10,801 bases of DNA. Source: Prolixibacteraceae bacterium (GTDB taxonomy: Bacteria; Bacteroidota; Bacteroidia; Bacteroidales; Prolixibacteraceae). Positions 1-6,863 of this stretch are shown piece by piece. Each line of letters begins with the position of its first letter. Positions within the stretch are counted from its first letter, which is position 1. Under the pieces are notes generated by a model that worked only from the letters and a program-made list of their open reading frames with translations, searched no databases and had not been told where the DNA came from. The position numbers and the translations under genes are program-made. Location of the stretch: contig DPCJ01000107.1 in assembly GCA_003516705.1 (NCBI GenBank), positions 1-10,801 of the forward strand, written 5' to 3'.

Positions 1-2
1 TA

Positions 3-71
3 AAAACCGAAAGCTACGATAAGAAAGGTAATCTGACAGGCCACTCTGAACTTGTTTCAATAAGCTACTGA
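3..71 (+). CDS. C-terminal end of an upstream gene (partial)
   Basis: One frame is open from base 3 and ends at a TGA at 69-71, encoding 22 residues with the core YDKKGNLTGHSELVSISY. The other two plus-strand frames hit stops within the first 36 bases. The stop lies 22 bases before the next gene on the same strand, matching the spacing of the genes that follow, so this is probably the end of the preceding member of the same run. The YD-x-x-G-x-x-T pattern resembles the YD/RHS-type beta repeats of secreted Bacteroidota proteins and recalls SYDTQGRVT near the end of the MORN-like protein at 3238-3825. The piece is too short to assign a family. Confidence 0.6.
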   Translation, partial: KTESYDKKGNLTGHSELVSISY

Positions 72-93
72 TAAACAAACAACTAACTTAACT

Positions 94-1089
94 ATGAAAA
101 TAATGAAAACTATATTATTTTTTTCCATCTTGTTTCTGGCATGCAATTTTTTGCAGGCACAAAACCTGACAGATAATTATCTGAACAAAATACCGCCAAT
201 ACCTAAAGAATCGTGTGATATTTCAAAAGCTGAAGTGGAAACTTTTCAGGAACAGATTGGTGTTTTGGATACTGAAATTAAAAATCAAATCAGGTTGTTG
301 CGACAACAGGAGAACGCTCAGGTTAAAAACAGTGAAGCGCGGTCGAAACAGAATGCAATGCAGCAAATGAGCCAACAGTACGGGCTTTCGCAGGAGGAGA
401 TGAATAAAATGCAAAGCGGTAAAATGTCGGAAGCCGACAAAAAAGCGCTGGCCAACAAAATGATGCAACAACAAACCAACATGTCGATGGGTGAAGTGCA
501 AAACCTCGGAAAAATGAGTGAAGCCGGTAAAAAAGCGTATATGGAAGCCTACGGAACCGAAGCGATGGCCACTTCGTCGCAACCCAACGCCGTTCAAAAA
601 AAGGAAAGTGAAAAAGCCAAAGATTCTTATGAACTAATGAATGAGCAACAATCGGTGATGGCAAAAATAAATGATGCAAGCCAAAAAATCGGGAACCTTT
701 ATACAGCTATCGAAAAAGACCCAAAACGTATTCAAATGCTAGCCAACATTGAAAAGATGCAAAGCAAATTTACGTCAATGATTGGAGCCAACGGTGGGCA
801 GGGCGATAGTATGGATTCGCTTGCGGTTAAAATTAAGAACGAACAGAATAAATACTGCCAACTGTTTACCCCACAGTACTGCAACGCGGTGAATCAGCAT
901 TTTACGATTCTGACAAATTCGCTTCCCGACCAGTTTCGCTTAGGAGAAATTACAGCCGAAATGACCAAAAAACAAACCGTAGTTGAAATACCTGCCATAT
1001 GCGCCGAAATTGGTAGTCTTGAAGATTTAAGGGGATACCTTGACAAACTTCAAAACGCTTATCAGTATAAACTTTATTATCCTGAATAA
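94..1089 (+). CDS. Exported Met/Gln-rich helical protein, unknown function
   Basis: I do not recognise a named family. The 331-residue product has a signal peptide (hydrophobic core about residues 6-20) with likely signal peptidase I cleavage after Ala22, leaving Gln23 first. A second ATG three codons in (MKTILFF) is an equally good start. The mature protein opens with a Pro-rich stretch (KIPPIPKESCD, 32-42) and continues as long polar predicted helices from about 45 to 230, very rich in Met, Gln, Lys and Glu. These contain an internal repeat: KMSEADKKA (110-118) recurs as KMSEAGKKA (140-148). A more structured C-terminal part (about 245-331) carries Cys255, Cys263 and Cys303. With Cys41 that makes four mature cysteines, so disulfides are possible in the periplasm. 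Cys17 sits in FLAC but is a poor lipobox. The similar low-complexity helix in the next protein and the close spacing suggest a shared structural role, which is inference. Confidence 0.85.
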   Translation: MKIMKTILFFSILFLACNFLQAQNLTDNYLNKIPPIPKESCDISKAEVETFQEQIGVLDTEIKNQIRLLRQQENAQVKNSEARSKQNAMQQMSQQYGLSQEEMNKMQSGKMSEADKKALANKMMQQQTNMSMGEVQNLGKMSEAGKKAYMEAYGTEAMATSSQPNAVQKKESEKAKDSYELMNEQQSVMAKINDASQKIGNLYTAIEKDPKRIQMLANIEKMQSKFTSMIGANGGQGDSMDSLAVKIKNEQNKYCQLFTPQYCNAVNQHFTILTNSLPDQFRLGEITAEMTKKQTVVEIPAICAEIGSLEDLRGYLDKLQNAYQYKLYYPE

Positions 1090-1142
1090 AGTGGTTTTTT
1101 ACTTTCTGTTAGAATTAATTACAATTCGTTAAATATCTGCCC

Positions 1143-2054
1143 ATGAAATTCATTCTGTTGATATTAACACTTTTTTTCTGGAGTGTTTCAGTTGCCCAAA
1201 ACACACAGTCGCCCGAACAAATCCGCCAGGAAATGGCCAGAATCCGTCAAACCACCAACTGGGACGACCCCGCTGCAGCCAAAAAAGCCAACGAACAAAT
1301 AAAAGAACTGGCAAAAAAACTGATGTCGGGAAACTCTGCAATGGGCAGCGGTGCAGGTCAGCAACAACAGCAAGGTGCTGACCCTGGCTCAAAAGATGGC
1401 CAGAAAATGAGTGAACTGAACCAGGAAATGATGAACCAGAAAATGAATATTTACAGTCAGATTTGGAAAGCTGGTGCTGCCGGAAAAAGCGCTCCGATAT
1501 TAATTGCAGAACAGGTTAGGGAAGAAATTGTAAAAGACTTTAAAGAAGACGACAACAAAGAAGTAAAAAACGTCGACTGGCTTGAGGCAATGAATTACTT
1601 AACAATCAATCTTTCGATGCCCGGCGTGCAGGCTGTTATCGACCAGATGGAAGCGTTCAGGGGAATTGAAATACTAATTATTACCGCCGACAAACCCGGT
1701 GAACTGGTTAATCTCAACAACATTCTTTCAAAAGCCAAAGACTATCCGTTAAGGGAGTTGTACATTGTGAATTTTGGAATTTCGGTTTCAACATTGCCTG
1801 CCAGCATTGGCAATTTCGCAGGGTTAACACGGTTATCGTTACTGAACAACAACATTAAACAACTGCCGGCATCAGTTTCAAAACTTACCCAACTCGAAAT
1901 TTTGCATGCCGACGTAAATCCAATTCAGTCCCTTCAGACTCAAATAAAGGGTTTAACCCGGCTTCGTGAGCTTGGAATTTATAAAACCAAAATTCCGGAT
2001 TCAGAAATCGAACTGATTGAAAAGGCGCTGCCCAATTGCGAAATCCTACGGTAA
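1143..2054 (+). CDS. Exported protein, helical N-terminal half plus C-terminal leucine-rich repeats
   Basis: This is a 303-residue protein with a signal peptide, likely cleaved after Ala18 to expose Gln19. Residues 24-60 form a charged helix (NWDDPAAAKKANEQIKELA at its core). They are followed by a Gly/Gln linker with a run of five Gln (73-77) and a second Met-rich helix (88-107). The C-terminal third is a short leucine-rich repeat array of about four units: LRELYIVN from 203, LTRLSLLNNNIKQLP from 228, LEILHADVNP from 251 and LRELGIYKTKIP from 274. LRR units of this type usually serve as protein-protein binding surfaces. No transmembrane segment or catalytic motif follows the signal. It lies 53 bases after the previous gene and 20 before the next likely start. 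It is probably a periplasmic or surface binding or scaffold protein; the partner is unknown. Confidence 0.85.
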   Translation: MKFILLILTLFFWSVSVAQNTQSPEQIRQEMARIRQTTNWDDPAAAKKANEQIKELAKKLMSGNSAMGSGAGQQQQQGADPGSKDGQKMSELNQEMMNQKMNIYSQIWKAGAAGKSAPILIAEQVREEIVKDFKEDDNKEVKNVDWLEAMNYLTINLSMPGVQAVIDQMEAFRGIEILIITADKPGELVNLNNILSKAKDYPLRELYIVNFGISVSTLPASIGNFAGLTRLSLLNNNIKQLPASVSKLTQLEILHADVNPIQSLQTQIKGLTRLRELGIYKTKIPDSEIELIEKALPNCEILR

Positions 2055-2074
2055 AACGAGCTAAATTTCTGAAA

Positions 2075-3229
2075 ATGAAAAAGAATTTATTCTTATTAAC
2101 AATACTTGCACTTGTAATATTTTCCCTTCATGCCGAAGAAAAGGTTAAATTTTACATGGCAAATAAAATTGAATGCGATTCGTCGACAAATACAATTGCC
2201 TACGAAAAAAGAAATATATTGGAGGATGTTGTTGGCAAAAAACTCCAGGATAATTACCCTTGTATAAGCCTCAGTACACAGACTGGTGTTCATATTCGTC
2301 TTGATGCGCTGCGAAAACAATGCTATTTAAAAGATGTTCCAACCGACGACATTCAGAAACAACTTTCGTCGATTGGCAGTGCACTCGATTGCAATTACCT
2401 GGTTTATACCTATATAAAAGTTTTTCCCGATAAAAAGGCGATGGTAACCTGTAAGGTAATGGACTACAAAAAAGCACAGGTGATTGCTAGTTCTCTTCTA
2501 TCGCAAAATATTTCGAGTATAAGCAACTCGGTTGCGGAAAAAATGGCCGAAGAAATGATGGACCAGCTAAAAGACCATGAAATTTGCCCCTACGAAGGTA
2601 AACTCACCATTGAAATTGAAAGCGAAAAAGAGGAATCGACAAGCAGTTCGGCGGTGTGCGACAACGGGATTATTACCACACAAATCAAACTTAATTCGAA
2701 ATCGACCGGGAAATGGGAACTAAATAAAAACGGATTGCGAAAAGCCGGCGGCAGCGTGAGTTACGACTTAAACGAAAAAACTGAAACAACCATTATAAAC
2801 CCGTGTTACGTTTGCCCCGACGGAACAAAAACAATGGCCCAGATTCAGGAAACAAAAACTGTGGAAGGAAAGGTTTCGGGGCTTTCGAGTAAAAGTGTTT
2901 TTGAAGGGCAAAACGTGGAAGACTGTCGTGTGAAAATTATGTTTTTGAGCGACGAAACATATTACATTCTGGTAAAAGCTGTTACCGAAAAAGGCAACCT
3001 GAAAACCACCATCGACAAAAAAGTGAATGCCCCATGTGCAACGGGCGACGAGGAAAAACCAGAGGAACCCCGCAACAACGAAATCGATATTCCGCTTGTG
3101 GTGGTACTCGGACCCTATAAAGGAACTACAAAAGATGCCGTTCTCAGCCAGAACGAGACAAAAGACCTGACACAGGGCCAGGAAAAAGGAACTGCCAAAA
3201 TCAATTTTTCATTAACCCGTAAAAACTAA
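2075..3229 (+). CDS. Exported Cys-rich protein, possible CsgG/TolB-N-like N-terminal domain
   Basis: I start the gene at the ATG at 2075 rather than the in-frame ATG at 2036. The later start opens directly on a good signal peptide (MKKNLFLLTILALVIF, likely cleavage after Ala20, mature Glu21), while the earlier one adds 13 charged residues and overlaps the previous gene. The product is 384 residues. Residues 22-166 contain alternating strand and helix, a D-C-N-Y-L-V-Y-T-Y strand (105-113) and a closing amphipathic helix (VAEKMAEEMMDQL, 153-165). This layout resembles CsgG/TolB-N-like alpha/beta domains of envelope proteins, but that match is by pattern only. Residues 172-321 are beta-rich with CYVC at 244-247. 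The mature protein has 11 cysteines (34, 63, 83, 106, 126, 171, 195, 244, 247, 284, 321), high for this phylum. A charged linker (322-336) precedes a final beta segment. Family assignment is weak. Confidence 0.82.
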   Translation: MKKNLFLLTILALVIFSLHAEEKVKFYMANKIECDSSTNTIAYEKRNILEDVVGKKLQDNYPCISLSTQTGVHIRLDALRKQCYLKDVPTDDIQKQLSSIGSALDCNYLVYTYIKVFPDKKAMVTCKVMDYKKAQVIASSLLSQNISSISNSVAEKMAEEMMDQLKDHEICPYEGKLTIEIESEKEESTSSSAVCDNGIITTQIKLNSKSTGKWELNKNGLRKAGGSVSYDLNEKTETTIINPCYVCPDGTKTMAQIQETKTVEGKVSGLSSKSVFEGQNVEDCRVKIMFLSDETYYILVKAVTEKGNLKTTIDKKVNAPCATGDEEKPEEPRNNEIDIPLVVVLGPYKGTTKDAVLSQNETKDLTQGQEKGTAKINFSLTRKN

Positions 3230-3237
3230 TCTGTAAA

Positions 3238-3825
3238 ATGAAAGCCTGCGGAATAATCGTTTTTCTGGTATTGGCAATCACCGTTGTTGATACAACAGCT
3301 CAGAACGCAATCGGCAACGACGGGTTGAATGGCCTAAAAAAAGAGTTTTACCCCAACGGAAAAATGAGTAAGGAATATACACTTGAAAATGGCCTAATCA
3401 ACGGAGTATATAAAACTTATACCGAAAAAGGATTTTTAGCAACCGAACAGGAATATTTTCATAGCATCCCGCATGGATTTTACAAAACCTTTTTTGAAAA
3501 TGGCCAGATTCAGTCGGAATCCAATTTTGAAAATGGGATACAAAATGGTAAATCACTGGAATACTATGAAAGTGGCACGCTGAAAAAAGACAGTTATCTG
3601 ACCGGCGAACCATGGGAGTACTCAGGTTACACAAACCTGTTTTACGAAAATGGCAGCAAAATGAGTGAAACCAAAGTTGACAAGGGGAAACTGGTAATTT
3701 CAATTTCGTATGATACACAGGGAAGAGTAACCAATATAGAAACAGACGGCCACTCAACATCATACTGGTACGAAAAAGATACCGGGAAGAGACATGTGAT
3801 AATCGATGGAAAACCTCAGGATTAG
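3238..3825 (+). CDS. Exported MORN_2-like (YwqK-type) repeat protein
   Basis: This 195-residue protein has a signal peptide, likely cleaved after Ala21 to leave Gln22. The mature part is a tandem array of approximately 24-residue beta-hairpin units of the MORN_2 kind (G-x-x-K-x-[FY]-Y-x-N-G-x-x-x-x-E). Examples are KKEFYPNGKMSKEYTLENG from 34, YKTYTEKGFLATEQEY from 58, YKTFFENGQIQSESNFENG from 82, LEYYESGTLKKDSY from 107 and NLFYENGSKMSE from 133. A less regular tail includes SYDTQGRVT (158-166). Bacteroidota proteins with these repeats are often labelled YwqK-family antitoxins, but here the protein is exported and no toxin is adjacent, so that label should not be read as a function. It starts 8 bases after the previous stop, the tightest junction in the run, which argues for co-transcription. 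Confidence 0.88.
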   Translation: MKACGIIVFLVLAITVVDTTAQNAIGNDGLNGLKKEFYPNGKMSKEYTLENGLINGVYKTYTEKGFLATEQEYFHSIPHGFYKTFFENGQIQSESNFENGIQNGKSLEYYESGTLKKDSYLTGEPWEYSGYTNLFYENGSKMSETKVDKGKLVISISYDTQGRVTNIETDGHSTSYWYEKDTGKRHVIIDGKPQD

Positions 3826-3909
3826 CGATTTTAATCTTCGACATAACAAGAAGACCTATTGATTCAACTGATAAAAATGAATTTGCAAGTATCAATTAAA
3901 ATCATCCTC

Positions 3910-4380
3910 ATGAAAACAATAATCCGTTCAAGCCTGATTTGTGTATTTGTTCTGATTTCCAGCTCTGTATTATTTGCGCAACGCAACATTAAAAGCGAAT
4001 TAAAAAGAGATGTAGTCAAAATTGAAGACGGCCGCTACACCATCGAGGAATATGGTCTAATCAGTTCGTTCGACAAAGATTACGAGGTTAAAATTTCCGC
4101 GTCAGCACCAGTCAGCCTGTTAAGCCGCGATAATTTTATGCGGTATTACGGCGCGTTTTCGAGTTCCATCTTTTCAACCTGGTTCAGTCAGGAAGGAATA
4201 AAGGCGCCCGACGATTTACTGGTTGTTTTGAAAGAAAAACCTGGCAAACAGGTTGAACTGACGGTTACCATTACAATGAGCGAAAGCGGTGTCGATTATG
4301 TAATCGCCACAAAAAATTCGAAATCAGCAATGACGATTCAATGGCAATACCAATTGTTTGCCGACCCACCAGCTCAGTAA
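3910..4380 (+). CDS. Small exported protein, unknown function
   Basis: I do not recognise the family. I place the start at the ATG at 3910, which opens on MKTIIRSSLICVFVLISSSV, a standard signal peptide with cleavage after Ala23 and mature Gln24. An ATG at 3877 and a TTG at 3859 are also in frame but would put an irregular extension in front of the signal. The 156-residue product has a mature domain of about 130 residues that looks mainly beta. Notable segments are DGRYTIEEYGLISSF (40-54), an aromatic middle part FMRYYGAFSSSIFSTWF (76-92), and two late strands QVELTVTITM (114-123) and AMTIQWQYQLF (140-150). There are no mature cysteines and no apparent catalytic motif. It sits 84 bases after the MORN-like gene and 53 before the next exported protein. 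Confidence 0.8.
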   Translation: MKTIIRSSLICVFVLISSSVLFAQRNIKSELKRDVVKIEDGRYTIEEYGLISSFDKDYEVKISASAPVSLLSRDNFMRYYGAFSSSIFSTWFSQEGIKAPDDLLVVLKEKPGKQVELTVTITMSESGVDYVIATKNSKSAMTIQWQYQLFADPPAQ

Positions 4381-4433
4381 CATGAAGTGGTCTTGAAGTA
4401 TCAAAAAACAGTAAGAACCGTAATCAGCATAAC

Positions 4434-5408
4434 ATGAAAAAAACGCTTATCCTATTGATTTTCATCTCCATCCTCGTCATATCGCTTTATGCACAGCCCG
4501 AAAAAATTCCGTTTCTGGGCGATAAACCCGGTACTTTCGAAATCCTGAGCCGCACCGACTATTCGATGTACCAGAAATTTACACCCGCTGAAATGGCTGC
4601 CAACATGGAACGAATCAAAGAGCTGGTTTCCATTGTAAGGCAGGACCCGGTGCTTGCCGACATTAAAGGCTTTATGGGAAGAGCAAGGATTTACGACATT
4701 TCAAGCACACAGAAATGTCGCTTCGGGGTTGCAGCAAGGGTAAGTTTTGAGTTCAGCGATTACCTCTATTCCAAGGGAAAAATAACATACAACACCATTG
4801 AACCGCCGGAATGGACGATTTTACTCAATAAAATTTCGGGTTATTGGAATGGGTTCAATACCGAAAAGTGCATGTTTACAATACCTTTCAACAAGAAAAC
4901 GATTGCTCCCGGAGTTGATGTGTACGACAACTTTACCTTTGTAATTTACGACCCTGCGCGCCCGCCTTACTGGGTGCCTGTTACCGTTGAAGAAGCATTT
5001 GCCGTAGCACGTGAGGAAGCAAAAAAAGAAAAAGATGAAATCGCCGCCAAATATTTAAATGAATTTCTCGAAAATGAGTGGGCTGCCATTTCTCCTGCCA
5101 ACCTGAAAAACCAGGCCTATTTTGGAGGCGGTATTTCACGGGTGAGCGATTCACCGGGCTTTGAAGGCCAGGACAATCTTTTCCCGCCAATCGTAAAGGT
5201 AAATCCTGAATACTGGAATAAAAATCTGCCCAAATCGGCCATCCAGTTTATTGTTCTGACCATGTCAGTTGATAAAAAATACATGCAGAGCGAATACGAA
5301 AGCTGTGTGAAACATCAGTACTATGGTGAAACATGCAACCTGCGCAGATTCTTTGTTTCGTATGATGAAGAGGATATTAAAAAACTTACACAGCTAATCG
5401 GAAAATAA
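4434..5408 (+). CDS. Exported 324-residue protein, unknown function
   Basis: The family is not recognised. The signal peptide MKKTLILLIFISILVISLYA is likely cleaved after Ala20, leaving Gln21. A helix with FTPAEMAANMERIKELV (49-65) is followed by a beta-rich middle region, conspicuously aromatic around residues 125-182 (EPPEWTILL, ISGYWNGF, DPARPPYWVPVTVEEAF). A strongly charged helix follows (187-216). The C-terminal module begins at about 251 with PPIVKVNPEYWNKNLPKSAI and is the part repeated in the fragment just downstream. Four cysteines (95, 146, 291, 301) could form two disulfides. No protease, hydrolase or lipoprotein motif is visible. It ends the intact series of exported proteins, and its C-terminal module must once have existed in at least two copies here. 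Confidence 0.85.
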   Translation: MKKTLILLIFISILVISLYAQPEKIPFLGDKPGTFEILSRTDYSMYQKFTPAEMAANMERIKELVSIVRQDPVLADIKGFMGRARIYDISSTQKCRFGVAARVSFEFSDYLYSKGKITYNTIEPPEWTILLNKISGYWNGFNTEKCMFTIPFNKKTIAPGVDVYDNFTFVIYDPARPPYWVPVTVEEAFAVAREEAKKEKDEIAAKYLNEFLENEWAAISPANLKNQAYFGGGISRVSDSPGFEGQDNLFPPIVKVNPEYWNKNLPKSAIQFIVLTMSVDKKYMQSEYESCVKHQYYGETCNLRRFFVSYDEEDIKKLTQLIGK

Positions 5409-5647
5409 CAGGGCACGATTTGAATATTGCTTTCCTCTTTAATGGCCGGAAACAAGGTCAGCCGCTGGTAAGGTTTAATCCCGAATTTTGGGACCGTTCG
5501 ATGCCGCCTTTGGCCATTCAGTTTATGACTTTCTGGTTTCCGCAACACACCGAAAGCGAAATGGCTGAGCATTACATAAAGTACGGTTATCCGATTTATT
5601 CGCAAATGCTGGTTAACCAGATAAACTGGACCGAAGTAGACGGCTGA
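5409..5647 (+). pseudogene. Remnant of a tandem copy of the preceding gene (C-terminal part only)
   Basis: A frame open from 5381 to the TGA at 5645-5647 encodes QPLVRFNPEFWDRSMPPLAI and about 50 further residues. This aligns without gaps over its first 22 residues to residues 251-272 of the preceding protein, with 11 identities including NPE-x-W and AIQF; most of the rest are conservative swaps (V/F, Y/F, N/D, K/R). The frame has no signal peptide. Its first ATG (5501) lies inside the similarity, and it is shifted relative to the intact gene. I read it as the surviving 3' end of a tandem paralogue whose 5' part was deleted. A TTG start at 5420 could still give a 75-residue product, but it would be cytoplasmic and is unlikely to be functional. 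Confidence 0.75.
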
Positions 5648-5685
5648 TTCAAAAATGAAATTGAGAAACCTATAAAATTCAGAAA

Positions 5686-6063
5686 ATGTTAAAAGGAAAT
5701 AAAATTGTACTGGTGCTCGGACTGATTACATTGGCTGCCGGCATTTTTGTCTTTAGCCGCGAGTTTTCATTCCGCAAAAAAGCAGTTCAAACCGAAGGAG
5801 TTGTTGTAAGCACAATTGGTTCGACATTTAATGTTCAGTATTTTACTGCCGACGGCACCGAAAAGGTTAAGCGGTTTTCTGCAAAATCGAATCCTTACCG
5901 GGCCGGCGACCCGAAAAATGTATGGTACCTGCCCGAAAACCCCGACCGCGCAAAACTCACCAACGATACCAAAGGTGGAAAAACATTACTGAAAGTCGCA
6001 TTTGTTTGCCTGCTGCTGGGTGTTTATCCGTTGTTTATAAAGAAAAAGGTGACGGAAAAATGA
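5686..6063 (+). CDS. DUF3592 family two-pass membrane protein
   Basis: This 125-residue protein has one transmembrane helix near the N-terminus (about 6-25, IVLVLGLITLAAGIFVF) and one near the C-terminus (about 101-118, LLKVAFVCLLLGVYPLF). They bracket a beta-rich domain of about 70 residues. That domain carries the DUF3592 signature: TEGVVV at 36-41, a strand ending NVQYFTADGTE, then FSAKSNPYRAGDPKNVWYLPENPDRAKL (split about 64-91). The family's role is not established; the central domain probably faces the periplasm. It is the last plus-strand gene, 38 bases after the remnant, and may be co-transcribed with the exported proteins or be independent. No strong hairpin-plus-T-run terminator is seen between it and the convergent gene. 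Confidence 0.85.
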   Translation: MLKGNKIVLVLGLITLAAGIFVFSREFSFRKKAVQTEGVVVSTIGSTFNVQYFTADGTEKVKRFSAKSNPYRAGDPKNVWYLPENPDRAKLTNDTKGGKTLLKVAFVCLLLGVYPLFIKKKVTEK

Positions 6064-6149
6064 GTTTGATTTTGTCTCTATGGTAACCGAACTTGTTCTT
6101 TTCTTCAGCATTTGCTTCCAATAAACAGCGACCTTTCCTTTTCGGCAGC

Positions 6150-6698
6150 TTAAAACGGTCTGTTCAGGTTTTCCCAATCCTTTTCAATCATCGCATAAAT
6201 CAGGTCGTCAACCCACTGGCCGTTAATCAATAAACTCTCAACAAAATGAGCTTCTTTCCGAAATCCAATCCGTTCAACCAGCCTGACAGCGTTTTTATTC
6301 GCCGGGTCGATTGATGTGATTATCCGGTGCTTTCCCAACGCTTTAAACAAATAGTCAATTACCCTTTTAACTGCTTCTGTTGCATAACCTTTATGCTGAA
6401 AATTTTTACTCAGGGTAAAACCTATTTCAGCCTGCCTGTTTTCGCTGCCAAGAAAGTGTACTCCCAAATCGCCAATTATTTTTTGCGTCTCTTTCTCTAT
6501 AACAACAAATTGGAACCAGGTTTCAGGTTCATTCATTTGTTCCGATACATCTTCGATAAAAGTTTCAACGTCAGATAACGTTTCAGGAATCCAACCCTGG
6601 TATTGATTTGTTGCTTTGTCGGAGCGATATTCAAATACTTCGTTTTTGTCGCCAATCTGAATGGGCCTGATTGTCAGTCGTTTTGTTTCAAGTATCAT
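6150..6698 (-). CDS. GNAT family N-acetyltransferase (RimJ/RimL type)
   Basis: This 182-residue protein is a full-length GNAT fold of the Acetyltransf_3 (RimJ/RimL) type, expected to move an acetyl group from acetyl-CoA to an amine on a protein terminus or small molecule. It starts with ETKRLTIRPIQIGD (4-17), the usual opening strand. The acetyl-CoA-binding motif A is at 92-110, ending in QHKGYATEAV, a Q/R-x-x-G-x-A match. Motif B follows as NKNAVRLVERIGF (134-146), and residues 149-175 close the fold (EAHFVESLLINGQWVDDLIY within). The substrate cannot be told from sequence. It is convergent with the DUF3592 gene and separated by 165 bases of repeat-bearing DNA from the Mrr-type gene upstream, so it is probably transcribed on its own. 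Confidence 0.92.
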   Translation of the reverse strand: MILETKRLTIRPIQIGDKNEVFEYRSDKATNQYQGWIPETLSDVETFIEDVSEQMNEPETWFQFVVIEKETQKIIGDLGVHFLGSENRQAEIGFTLSKNFQHKGYATEAVKRVIDYLFKALGKHRIITSIDPANKNAVRLVERIGFRKEAHFVESLLINGQWVDDLIYAMIEKDWENLNRPF

Positions 6699-6756
6699 CT
6701 GGTAATTTGTTTACTCGGCGCTTTGTAACGGGTTATGAAAAGTGGTCGGGCGGATT

Positions 6757-6810
6757 GTGGGCAATTTCTTGTCATCTCGCCTTAGGCGAGACGAGCGGAA
6801 AGATGCCCAC
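6757..6810. repeat. Nested inverted repeat between the Mrr-type and GNAT genes
   Basis: GTGGGCA at 6757-6763 pairs perfectly with TGCCCAC at 6804-6810. Inside them TCTCGCC at 6775-6781 pairs with GGCGAGA at 6785-6791 around a TTA loop. The outer arms could form a cruciform or an RNA stem with an internal bulge. No T-run follows on either strand, so a standard intrinsic terminator is unlikely. It lies just past the 3' end of the Mrr-type gene, in DNA more G+C-rich than that gene, and may be a dispersed repeat or a cassette boundary. Confidence 0.6.
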
Positions 6811-6863
6811 CGAAAACCCACTGCTGCCGCGCTTGACAGGTAGCTGATGGTAAAAGCTGGCCT

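Noticed and set aside
130..147. Possible lipobox FLAC in the first exported protein
   Set aside because: The -3 residue is Phe and the hydrophobic core before the Cys is short, while a good signal peptidase I site (after Ala22, Gln next) follows.
2036..2074. Upstream ATG extending the Cys-rich exported protein by 13 residues
   Set aside because: It would overlap the LRR gene and place charged residues before the signal peptide; the ATG at 2075 opens directly on a standard signal.
3130..3229. Type IX secretion C-terminal sorting domain at the end of the Cys-rich protein
   Set aside because: The last residues lack the conserved Gly/Asp-rich beta motifs of such domains, and none of the neighbouring exported proteins has one either.
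3238..3825. Toxin-antitoxin role for the MORN-like protein (YwqK label)
   Set aside because: The protein has a signal peptide and no toxin-like gene is adjacent; the label reflects repeat similarity only.
3398..3895. Minus-strand frame of 165 codons across the MORN-like gene
   Set aside because: It is antisense to clear MORN_2-like repeats and spans an intergenic region; no family features.
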